The position numbers and the translations under genes are program-made. DNA of 64,000 nucleotides from assembly GCF_016919005.1 (NCBI RefSeq), contig NZ_JAFFQE010000001.1, positions 682,001 to 746,000 of the forward strand, written 5' to 3'. Positions 18,232-25,337 of the stretch are shown one piece after another (within the stretch, counting starts at the first letter, position 1; each line of letters begins with the position of its first letter). The stretch comes from Desulfopila inferna (GTDB taxonomy: Bacteria > Desulfobacterota > Desulfobulbia > Desulfobulbales > Desulfocapsaceae). Under the pieces are notes generated by a model, which saw nothing but the letters and a program-made list of their open reading frames with translations, was not told where the DNA came from and made no database searches.

Positions 18232-19044
18232 ATGAGTCGATCACCCGCTGTTGCCGGCCGCTTCTATCCTGGAGAACCGGATGTGCTCAAAGATACCGCC
18301 ACGGAACTGCTGGAGAATTACAATCCACCCAAAATAGAAAACTGTATCGCCGTCGTCTCTCCACATGCCGGATATGTCTATTCAGGTACAGTCTGCGCCC
18401 AAACCCTGAAAAGTATCACCATTCCCGAAACAGTTGTAATATTAGGACCAAACCACCAGGGCAGAGGCGCTTCCATTGCCCTTTCCACGCAAGATTGGGA
18501 TATGCCGACAGGCAAGGTTCCGGTGAACAGCTATTTTTCGGAGCAGCTTCTTCAGGCTAATCCGGAAGTAATCGCTGATGAAAGCGCCCATCAATATGAA
18601 CATTCACTGGAAGTCCAGGTTCCATTTCTCCAGGTACTGCAGGACAATCTGTCCATAGTTCCACTGGCTCTTTCCCAGCTTTCCTACCTGGAGTGTGAAA
18701 ACCTGGCCAATTCACTTGCCGATACAATTTCTCAGTATGGAAAACCTGTACTGATGCTGGCCTCAAGCGATATGAGCCACTTTGAATCCAGGGAAAATAC
18801 AGTTAAAAAGGACACCCTTGCACTCGAACAGTTAACAGCGCTCAACCCTAAAGGTCTTTTTCAAACCGTACGTGATAACAGGATATCCATGTGCGGCGTT
18901 ATTCCCGTCACCGTTGTCCTGCTGGCCGCCCTGCGACTGGGTGCAAACAAAGCGGAAGTTATACGCTATATCGATTCAGGCGAAGTTTCCGGAGATACTG
19001 AACAAGTGGTCGGCTATGCCGGCGCGGTCATTTCCAGAGGGTAA
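18232..19044 (+). CDS. MEMO1-family protein (AmmeMemoRadiSam system protein B)
   Basis: A 270-residue protein of the MEMO/extradiol-dioxygenase-like fold. It begins SRSPAVAGRFYPG and carries the conserved histidine motifs SPHAGYVYSG, GPNHQG and SDMSHFE that build the metal-like site. In many anaerobes MEMO occurs with an AMMECR1 protein and a radical SAM enzyme (the AmmeMemoRadiSam trio), whose reaction is unknown. Those partners are not in this window. Strong ribosome site AGGAGG precedes the ATG. A promoter and tRNA-Gln follow directly. Confidence 0.88.
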   Translation: MSRSPAVAGRFYPGEPDVLKDTATELLENYNPPKIENCIAVVSPHAGYVYSGTVCAQTLKSITIPETVVILGPNHQGRGASIALSTQDWDMPTGKVPVNSYFSEQLLQANPEVIADESAHQYEHSLEVQVPFLQVLQDNLSIVPLALSQLSYLECENLANSLADTISQYGKPVLMLASSDMSHFESRENTVKKDTLALEQLTALNPKGLFQTVRDNRISMCGVIPVTVVLLAALRLGANKAEVIRYIDSGEVSGDTEQVVGYAGAVISRG

Positions 19045-19063
19045 ATATTCAACCTGTTTTTTC

Positions 19064-19094
19064 TTGACAGCATTAAAGATTTTTTCTATATAAT
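19064..19094 (+). promoter_or_regulatory. Sigma-70 promoter of tRNA-Gln
   Basis: Perfect -35 TTGACA at 19064-19069, then TATATAAT at 19087-19094 giving 17 bases of spacing to TATATA. The expected start of transcription near 19101 is about 15 bases before the tRNA. Confidence 0.8.
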
Positions 19095-19115
19095 TGTCCT
19101 CATCTCATAACTTGC

Positions 19116-19189
19116 TGGGGGATGGTCTAACGGCAAGACAGCGGACTCTGACTCCGCTTATCGGGGTTCGAATCCCTGTCCCCCAGCCA
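19116..19189 (+). tRNA. tRNA-Gln (anticodon CUG)
   Basis: A 74-base cloverleaf including an encoded CCA. Acceptor TGGGGGA pairs with TCCCCCA, with G as discriminator. The anticodon stem GCGGA/TCCGC encloses loop CTCTGAC with anticodon CTG, and the T arm is GGGGTTCGAATCCC. It reads CAG codons. The weak U-A first acceptor pair is the usual tRNA-Gln feature. Confidence 0.96.
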
Positions 19190-19625
19190 TTTCATTTCAT
19201 TACCTTTCCATAGATCTCCGAAACACAAAAATAAAGCAAAAGCAAGTTGTTCCACTTCGCTCTATCCCACCCTCAAGAAATTCATAAAAATACAAAAAGT
19301 TATTTCAATGCTGCAGTGAAGCCTTAAACTGTTCTGATTACCCATTACTTAGCGAAAGAAACTTTTTATGGGTAAATCATCAAGAATATTGGCGGAATGT
19401 CAGTTTCGTCATTCCGGCCCCAGATAAGAGTCCTGGATGACGGTAAAAATTGGCTTTTGTAAATCTCCAAGGCAGGCAGCATGAAACCAGCTCAGTTTCA
19501 TTGGTATTGATAAATTATTGTGGACAAAAAACGGAAGTGAATTAGATTCATCCGTGATGGTGAGCATGATATTTTTCACCTTTTGAAGAGCCATGTTCTG
19601 CCATAGCTTTACCCGTATCTTTTCT
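19190..19625. other. Intergenic stretch between tRNA-Gln and usp
   Basis: AT-rich, with one copy of repeat family 1 at 19407-19443. No integrase, no duplicated tRNA 3' end and no gene seen, so there is no sign of an island inserted at this tRNA. Confidence 0.6.
19407..19443. repeat. Dispersed palindromic repeat, family 1
   Basis: CGTCATTCCGGCCCCAGA and GTCCTGGATGACGG arms. This is the rightmost copy of the family in the window; I saw none beyond it. Confidence 0.7.
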
Positions 19626-20186
19626 TCACAGACTTGAACAGTTAAGATCAACCACCGGCACACGCGCCTGCCGCTTGTTAACCGACACCTGTTCCTGAGC
19701 AGGCTTGATCAGCACATAGCGGATGCTCTTATCGTCCTGGCTCAGAGCCTTGATAGTTTCCTCCTGGTTTCCCACCCGGATTATATGATTGCACTTGACT
19801 CCCATCGTTTCAGCTTTTAAGTGCATCGTTTCAGCATTTTGCTGTGCGCGTTGACTAAAACGGTTGATTTCTCGCTCCCTGCGTGCTCCAGAGTGAAGTA
19901 AGGGTTCTTCCGAGACGTCAAGAGCGACGATTTCACAATCGAGTTTCTGCGCCATTTTTACTACATAATTAACGAGTGCAGTGGAATGCTCGCCATCCTG
20001 GACAGCAAGAATTTTTGTTGCCATATTCTGCTGTTCCAGCATACGCGCGATATCGTTGGCGGCAGCAGTCAGGTTGCCTGCCGCCATTTCACCCACGGCC
20101 ACAGGTTTCTGTTTGTTGAGCTTGGCGAGCTGAAATTCTTGTGCATGTTTTTTTCTACCGAAACTAAACAGCTTTTTGATATCCAT
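19626..20186 (-). CDS. UspA-like universal stress protein
   Basis: A 186-residue protein whose segments KILAVQDGEHSTALVNYVVK and KLDCEIVALDVSEEP fit the start of a UspA fold: beta strand, small-residue loop, helix, second strand. The C-terminal part (NHIIRVGNQEETIKAL, then IRYVLIKPAQ) also fits. The ATP-binding G-2x-G-9x-G(S/T) motif typical of ATP-binding members is not evident, so it may be a non-nucleotide or regulatory member. Very strong ribosome site AAAGGAGG. A -24/-12 promoter lies 46 bases upstream, with three TTGCA-N3-TGCAA-type sites further up, so I infer sigma-54 control by the response regulator at 26.8 kb. Confidence 0.6.
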   Translation of the reverse strand: MDIKKLFSFGRKKHAQEFQLAKLNKQKPVAVGEMAAGNLTAAANDIARMLEQQNMATKILAVQDGEHSTALVNYVVKMAQKLDCEIVALDVSEEPLLHSGARREREINRFSQRAQQNAETMHLKAETMGVKCNHIIRVGNQEETIKALSQDDKSIRYVLIKPAQEQVSVNKRQARVPVVDLNCSSL

Positions 20187-20231
20187 GGCAATCCTCCTTT
20201 AAGATTTGCATTCATTCTTTGCCGTAGGTAT

Positions 20232-20247
20232 TGCACAGTCCGTACCA
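20232..20247 (-). promoter_or_regulatory. Sigma-54 (-24/-12) promoter of the usp gene
   Basis: On the minus strand the sequence TGGTACGGACTGTGCA fits the consensus TGGCACG-N4-TTGCA at ten of twelve informative positions, including the invariant GG and GC with exactly ten bases between them. It lies 46 bases before the usp ATG, with a leader that ends in AAAGGAGG. Confidence 0.8.
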
Positions 20248-20344
20248 TTCTGTAATTTGTTTATATTACAATACATTAAAAGAATATCGTGAGGATGAGG
20301 CAGACCAATTGGGACTGATTTATTGGATTATGGAAAGGAAATTA

Positions 20345-20490
20345 TTACAGATTGCAACGATATCAAGCCCTATTCATCTCATCACCACCAGGAATAATAT
20401 AAATTTTAATAAAAAAAACATTACTTTAAGGTGTTTTACAGGTGTTATGCAATACGCAACACGCGCGTTGGCCTCTATTGCATTGTGAAA
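20345..20490. promoter_or_regulatory. Three candidate upstream activator sites for usp
   Basis: Three 13-mers resemble the palindrome TTGCA-N3-TGCAA found exactly at 24857 and 24957: TTACAGATTGCAA (20345-20357, one mismatch), ATGCAATACGCAA (20447-20459, two mismatches) and TTGCATTGTGAAA (20478-20490, one mismatch). They sit roughly 100-245 bases upstream of the -24/-12 promoter, the usual range for sigma-54 activator binding. Confidence 0.6.
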
Positions 20491-20513
20491 CCCATATAGG
20501 CTGTAAGTGGTGA

Positions 20514-22589
20514 TCAAAAGGATGTCAGGTGGTCACTGGCAGGATGAAGTACATACTCAACGGCTTCATCTATCTGATCGATAGGCACAATCTTGACCTG
20601 TCGCTGGATTTCCTGCGGCAGGAATTCCACATCTACCTTGTTCTTTTCCGGAACGAGGAGTGTCGTCACTCCTGCACGAGCGGCAGCAAGAAGTTTCTCT
20701 CTGATACCGCCGACAGGAAGTATTTGTCCGGTGAGTGAGAGTTCTCCGGTAATAGCGACGGTTTTTCTCGCCAGCCTGCCGGTTAGAATGGAAATGAGGG
20801 CAAGACAGATTGCCGACCCTGCCGATGGACCATCTTTCGAGACAGCACCCGCAGGGAGATGGATATGAAGATCAATTTTGCCGAAAAAAGTACTCTCTAT
20901 ACGAAGTTTTTCAGTATTACTCCTGATATAACTCAGCGCAGTCTGGGCTGATTCCTGAAGAACTTCACCCATCAACCCGGTAAGAATTAACTGAGATGAG
21001 CCGGGCATCATTCTGGTTTCGACAAACATGATTTCGCCCCCGTACTTTGTCCACACCACCGCCGTCACCACACCAACCGTAGATGCACCTTCAGCCGCAT
21101 CTTTTCTGAATCGTGGTGGTCCCAGCATACCGACAATATCCTGTTTGGCAATGGTCATCGTTTCTGATTTGGATTTACCGCTCTGCTGAAGAGCAACCCT
21201 TGCTAATTTCCGGCAAATCTTGCCTAGTTCCCTGTTCAGGCCGCGGACTCCTGCTTCCTGCGTATAATTGGTAATGACAGTATCGAGAACACCTTCCGCA
21301 AATTGCGGGTCAACATCCACTAGTCCATTTTCACTGAGTTGCTCTGGAATGAGATGATGCTTCGCTATGCTTTTTTTCTCACTCACTGAATACCCCGAAA
21401 ACTCGACTATCTCCATACGGTCCAATAATGGTTGGGGGAGTATTTCCGGTTCGTTTGCGGTGGTGATAAAAATAACCTTGGACAGATCAAATGGGATTTC
21501 CAGGTAGTGATCAATAAAACCGGAATTCTGTTCCGGATCCAACACCTCAAGAAGTACCGAAGCCGGGTCTCCTCGAAAATCCTGGCCGATCTTATCTACT
21601 TCATCTAGCATGATGCAGGGATTCATGGTTCCGCATCTTTTGATTTCGGAAACGATACGACCCGGCATAGCTCCCATATATGTTCGACGATGACCGCGCA
21701 GTTCCGCTTCATCTTTCAGCCCTCCCATGGAAATCCTGACAAATTTTCTACCTAGCACCGTGGCGATATTCCGACCGATGGAGGTCTTGCCGGTACCAGG
21801 CGGACCGGTAAAACAGAGAACAGGTCCATGAGCAAGGTCCAGCCTTCTGCCCTGCTGGAGGATATTGTTTACCATGGTTTTCAATTCATTGAGATCCACC
21901 GGTTTGGCGAGGTAATGGGTTGCTCCCCGATGGATCGCATCAACAGCACTGGGAACCGTCGCATAACCCGTAATCATGATGACACTGGTATCCGGAGCTA
22001 TGGTTTTGAGATGATCCAACAGCTCCAGACCATCCATTTGGTCCATCTTTAAGTCGGTGAGGATAATATCAAAAGATTTCTGAGCTGAAATGATATTGAG
22101 CGCCTCCCGACCATTATTCGCCACTTCAACCGACATTCCCTGTTTTTCGAAAAAGTAGCTAATATTGGTTAGTGCGACGATCTCATCGTCGACGATCAGC
22201 ATCCTTGGTTTGGCAAGGCTGCAAAGTGTCTTAGCGGCGAGGAAGTCGAGAATTCTATTTTTTATTTCATCCAGACCAAAATGTTGCTGAGCAAAAATTG
22301 CTTCTGCCCGTTCAATATCGAGATTATCTGTGGAAAGTGTGAACCATGGCAGGGTAGTCAATAGCTGGATATAATTCAGCCCGATATTGTATTCAGCAGA
22401 AATGGTGTCAATTTTTTCAAGTTTTTTTAGCTCACTCTCAGCCTGGTTGGCCACATATTCCGGTAAATCAGTTTTGAGTACCTTTTGCCGGAGTACACTT
22501 AGCTGCCCAAGATCCTCAGTTTCCGGCGGACTCATTGGGACTGGCTCCTCCGGATTTTTCGGCTTAATGGATCGTTTCCAGAAAATCAT
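20514..22589 (-). CDS. Lon-type protease with an internal response-regulator receiver domain
   Basis: A 691-residue ATP-dependent protease. Start ATG 22589 follows GAGGAA by six bases; an upstream in-frame ATG (22646) is less likely. Order: residues ~28-122 match the helical arm of Lon just before the ATPase; ~128-243 are a complete REC domain (acidic pair Asp134/Asp135, phospho-acceptor Asp179, Thr207, Lys229); then the AAA+ domain resumes with Walker A GPPGTGKT (262-269) and Walker B IMLDEVDK; the C-terminus is a Lon peptidase with Ser589 (DGPSAG) and Lys632 (GGIREK), spaced 43 residues as in E. coli Lon. The N-terminal substrate-binding LAN domain is absent. The insertion sits between the YLAV-type helix and the Walker A strand. 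I infer phosphorylation-gated proteolysis. It follows the transporter gene by 91 bases and may share its transcript. A separate canonical Lon lies at 59-61 kb. Confidence 0.92.
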   Translation of the reverse strand: MIFWKRSIKPKNPEEPVPMSPPETEDLGQLSVLRQKVLKTDLPEYVANQAESELKKLEKIDTISAEYNIGLNYIQLLTTLPWFTLSTDNLDIERAEAIFAQQHFGLDEIKNRILDFLAAKTLCSLAKPRMLIVDDEIVALTNISYFFEKQGMSVEVANNGREALNIISAQKSFDIILTDLKMDQMDGLELLDHLKTIAPDTSVIMITGYATVPSAVDAIHRGATHYLAKPVDLNELKTMVNNILQQGRRLDLAHGPVLCFTGPPGTGKTSIGRNIATVLGRKFVRISMGGLKDEAELRGHRRTYMGAMPGRIVSEIKRCGTMNPCIMLDEVDKIGQDFRGDPASVLLEVLDPEQNSGFIDHYLEIPFDLSKVIFITTANEPEILPQPLLDRMEIVEFSGYSVSEKKSIAKHHLIPEQLSENGLVDVDPQFAEGVLDTVITNYTQEAGVRGLNRELGKICRKLARVALQQSGKSKSETMTIAKQDIVGMLGPPRFRKDAAEGASTVGVVTAVVWTKYGGEIMFVETRMMPGSSQLILTGLMGEVLQESAQTALSYIRSNTEKLRIESTFFGKIDLHIHLPAGAVSKDGPSAGSAICLALISILTGRLARKTVAITGELSLTGQILPVGGIREKLLAAARAGVTTLLVPEKNKVDVEFLPQEIQRQVKIVPIDQIDEAVEYVLHPASDHLTSF

Positions 22590-22680
22590 GATATATTCCT
22601 CAATTATACGCTCCCCAACCTCATCATCCGGCGCATCTCCTTTCATCTTTTTGTAGACAATTCAGGAACAGCTGCCGCTT

Positions 22681-24489
22681 TTATCCAGAAACACCATAAA
22701 ACACATACACCGCTGCCATCATGACAATGAGATAGAGGACGGTCATGCCTGTTCCTGCCTTGAAATAATCAATTGTCCGGTATCCGCCAGGCCGCATGAC
22801 AAGTGCGTTTACCTGGTGAGTTGGGAGTATGAAAGTATTCGAGCAGGCCACCGCCACAACCAGAGCTGCTATTCGTGGATCCGCCCCGGCAGTGCCGGCC
22901 ATGTTCATGGCCAGGGGGACCATGAGTACCGTGGCGCCAACGTTAGACACCACTAGCGTAAAAAAGGATGTCAGCAGACCAACAACTGTCAGCAGGATCA
23001 GCGGACTGACGCTCCCCATCATGGACATGATAGACTCGGCAATCAATTTTGCTGCCCCAGTTTTCTCAAAAGCTATGCCGAGCGGAATCAAACCGCCAAG
23101 GAGAAAAACCGTCATCCAGTCTACAGATTGATATGCCTCGTCAATGGAGAGCACCCTGGTGAGCACCATACCCAACGCCCCGGTTAACAGGGCTATGGAG
23201 AGCTGGACATGGAAAATAAGAATAAGGGTCAGCGAAAGAAGCAGGCTGCCGACTGCAAATTTGATTTTTTCCGTCCTGAGAATCTCGCCCTGCACATCCT
23301 CTGTAAAAATCAGGTCATGCTGTTGCTTGAGGAAGTGAAATTTTTCCCATCTCCCCTGCAGAAGAAGCGCGTCCCCAGTCTCCAGTATGAGCGTGGAGAT
23401 GCCGGCAACATAGGTTTTATTTCCTCGAAAAAGTGCCAGCGGGTTAACACCGTATTTGCGCCTGAATTCAGAAGATCGCAGGGTTCTCTGAGTCAAATCC
23501 GATCTTGGCGAAATAATCACTTCCATTATTCCGGCATTATTGGGTGAGAGATGTTCAGCAAATATTTCAAGATCTTCTTTAATCTCCCAACCATTAGCGC
23601 CGGCAAGTTTTCTGATCATATCCGGGGCGCCGTTTACCGCAAGGACATCACCAGGTCCAATGGTATCATCGGGCATAGGGGTAAAGTTGGTGCCTCCGCC
23701 TGCTTTTGCTATGCCAACAACTGTCACGAAAAAGTGCGGACGAATCTCCAATTCAGCGAGCGTGTTGGTTTTCTTCACAGACTCAGGGACGTTTATTTCT
23801 GCCAGCGAGCCTATATCCTGATATGTCCGCATGAGACTGGAAGACATTGGCCCGCTTGCCTCCTCGCCCTGCCCGGAAGGAAGGACCAGTCGGCCCAACA
23901 GGAGAAAATAAACAAGTCCGGCAAGCACCAGAGCCAAACCGACGGGAGTAACGGCAAATAATCCAAATGGAGCCGCATCGGGATTGGAAATCCTCATAAC
24001 ATCGTTGAGCAGTATGAGCGGGCTTGAGCCTATGAGAGTGAGACAGCCCCCGATAATTGCAAGAAACCCCATCGGCATAAGGATACGAGATACCGGAATA
24101 TTGGTTTGCCGGCATATTCGTTTTGTCGCCGGCATAAAAAGTGCTGCTGCACCGATATTCTGCATAAAGCTGGAAATAAATGAAACCGTACCGGAAATCA
24201 ATAACATGATCCGGCTTTCGCTTTTCCCGGCGAAACGGAGGAGAATTCTGGCCAGCACATTCATGGCTCCGGTCTTATCGAGCCCTGCTCCGATGATGAT
24301 CACCGCAATTATTGAGACCACGGCATTAGAAGACAGTCCACTGATGGCTTCCTTCGGTGTGACAAGCCCTAAAAGCGGCAGGCAGACCATCATTATTATG
24401 CCTACAACATCGACTCTTACCCATTCAAATATGAACAGTAAAATAGCCATAACTAAAACGATCATCACCAAAATCACTGGAAGATCCAT
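22681..24489 (-). CDS. SLC13/DASS-type anion transporter with two RCK_C domains
   Basis: A 602-residue inner-membrane protein. Helices fill residues ~1-195 and ~405-600, with a cytoplasmic middle of about 200 residues holding two TrkA-C (RCK_C) domains: one around VTVVGIAKAGGG...DVLAVNG and one around VIISPRSDL...ALLLQG. This layout is typical of the bacterial sodium/sulfate (SLC13, CitMHS-like) permeases. The substrate could be sulfate, a dicarboxylate or another anion. RCK_C domains bind small ligands, in several Gram-positive transporters c-di-AMP (established), which is notable given cdaA in this window. It is transcribed toward the REC-Lon gene and divergent from the histidine kinase, sharing the region with the activator sites. 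Confidence 0.85.
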   Translation of the reverse strand: MDLPVILVMIVLVMAILLFIFEWVRVDVVGIIMMVCLPLLGLVTPKEAISGLSSNAVVSIIAVIIIGAGLDKTGAMNVLARILLRFAGKSESRIMLLISGTVSFISSFMQNIGAAALFMPATKRICRQTNIPVSRILMPMGFLAIIGGCLTLIGSSPLILLNDVMRISNPDAAPFGLFAVTPVGLALVLAGLVYFLLLGRLVLPSGQGEEASGPMSSSLMRTYQDIGSLAEINVPESVKKTNTLAELEIRPHFFVTVVGIAKAGGGTNFTPMPDDTIGPGDVLAVNGAPDMIRKLAGANGWEIKEDLEIFAEHLSPNNAGIMEVIISPRSDLTQRTLRSSEFRRKYGVNPLALFRGNKTYVAGISTLILETGDALLLQGRWEKFHFLKQQHDLIFTEDVQGEILRTEKIKFAVGSLLLSLTLILIFHVQLSIALLTGALGMVLTRVLSIDEAYQSVDWMTVFLLGGLIPLGIAFEKTGAAKLIAESIMSMMGSVSPLILLTVVGLLTSFFTLVVSNVGATVLMVPLAMNMAGTAGADPRIAALVVAVACSNTFILPTHQVNALVMRPGGYRTIDYFKAGTGMTVLYLIVMMAAVYVFYGVSG

Positions 24490-24543
24490 GACTTTCCATC
24501 CTTTTTCAGTTTATATAAATCTCAACGTTTTCCCTCGAACAGC

Positions 24544-24559
24544 AGCGGTTACCATTCCG
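24544..24559 (-). promoter_or_regulatory. Weak candidate -24/-12 promoter for the transporter gene
   Basis: Minus-strand sequence CGGAATGGTAACCGCT has GG and GC ten bases apart and lies about 55 bases before the transporter ATG, similar to the usp layout, but it misses the T of TGG and the TTG of the -12 box. Low confidence. Confidence 0.3.
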
Positions 24560-24856
24560 GTCACTGTCCTCTGCAGTTAATAAAGAAAACGTAATTCAGC
24601 AATGAACCAAAAATCAGCAGTTTACTGTATAGCAGTGCTTCATATGTGCGCAAGCAGCCTGGGAAACTATAGTATTACGTTTCTCGGGCTGATCGCGTGC
24701 AGATAGGGTGCTGCTGAATATTACAAAAGAAAACAATCACTCCGTATTGCAATAGCAACGATTATGCCAGCTTAGTAAATCACATCCAATGCGATGACTT
24801 TGACTATTCTGTCGGCTGAGTGCAATCGCCACCGGAGTTCGTCATCTCTGAGCGTA

Positions 24857-25003
24857 TTGCACCTTGCAACGGAAAGAGTAAGGCGAAGCGGAATCACAAT
24901 TATTCCTGTTAACATCTCCATATCTCTCATAATGGAATAATCGTGCGTCAAAGAGATTGCACTTTGCAACGTTTCACAGTGCAATGAATGTTGCGTTTTG
25001 CAA
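24857..25003. promoter_or_regulatory. Cluster of four TTGCA-N3-TGCAA activator sites
   Basis: TTGCACCTTGCAA (24857-24869) and TTGCACTTTGCAA (24957-24969) are perfect 5+5 palindromes exactly 100 bases apart. TTTCACAGTGCAA (24972-24984) and TTGCGTTTTGCAA (24991-25003) each differ at one position. Dyad 13-mers repeated upstream of a sigma-54 regulator gene are what one expects for the binding sites of its product, hence likely autoregulation. Confidence 0.7.
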
Positions 25004-25140
25004 CGTTATTTGTTTATCTGCGGATATGATCTTCCTTAGTTTTGTCTGCACCGGAGCAACAGTGAGACATCCTGTAGGGGAAGCTCGTGCAGAGGAGCAG
25101 GTTCATGCTCGTAATTCTTTCAAATCCTGTGGAATTTTTT

Positions 25141-25156
25141 CGGCCTGAAAATTGCT
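25141..25156 (+). promoter_or_regulatory. Candidate -24/-12 promoter of the kinase/regulator operon
   Basis: CGGCCTGAAAATTGCT keeps the invariant GG and GC with ten-base spacing and a perfect TTGCT -12 box, matching nine of twelve consensus positions. It lies 140-285 bases downstream of the activator cluster and about 180 bases before the kinase ATG. An alternative overlapping match starts at 25130. Confidence 0.5.
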
Positions 25157-25275
25157 AGATACTAACTTGAACGGAAAAACAGCTATGAAAACCTAACAGT
25201 TGCGTTTCAGTATCTTACTGATTGTTTACTTGTTTTTTTTGCAAGAAAATAATCTGTCTGTTCTAATACCCTCAA

Positions 25276-25301
25276 GGGGGTGCTAGCTCAGCTGGGTTAG
25301 C
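25276..25301 (+). other. tRNA-like 5' fragment
   Basis: GGGGGTGCTAGCTCAGCTGGGTTAGC resembles the acceptor strand plus D-arm of an Ala/Ile/Asp-type tRNA (TAGCTCAGCTGGGTTAG is the classic D-arm), with one extra base before the D-stem. The anticodon and T arms are missing. It may be a relic of a tRNA gene or recombination at one. It lies in the leader of the kinase gene. Confidence 0.5.
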
Positions 25302-25337
25302 TTATTCTGCCGCTATTCCTTTTTTTACCGACCAGGT

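Larger units (their letters stand above)
20187..20513. other. Regulatory gap upstream of usp
   Basis: Contains the sigma-54 promoter (20232-20247) and three candidate activator sites (20345-20357, 20447-20459, 20478-20490). It also borders the 3' end of the REC-Lon gene. No protein gene seen. Confidence 0.65.
24490..25337. other. Long divergent regulatory region between transporter and kinase genes
   Basis: About 850 bases without a gene. It contains four TTGCA-N3-TGCAA-type sites (24857-25003), candidate -24/-12 elements on both sides, and a tRNA-like 5' fragment near 25276-25301. A 70-residue minus-strand frame crosses the activator sites and has no protein character. Confidence 0.65.

Noticed and set aside
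434-19443. CRISPR-like array from the repeated palindromes
   Set aside because: Copies are irregularly spaced over 19 kb, diverged and lack uniform spacers or cas genes.
19116-19625. Possible genomic island attached to tRNA-Gln
   Set aside because: No integrase, no repeated tRNA 3' end and ordinary neighbours.
24772-24984. 70-residue minus-strand frame between transporter and kinase
   Set aside because: It runs through one perfect activator palindrome, has no ribosome site and no recognisable protein pattern.
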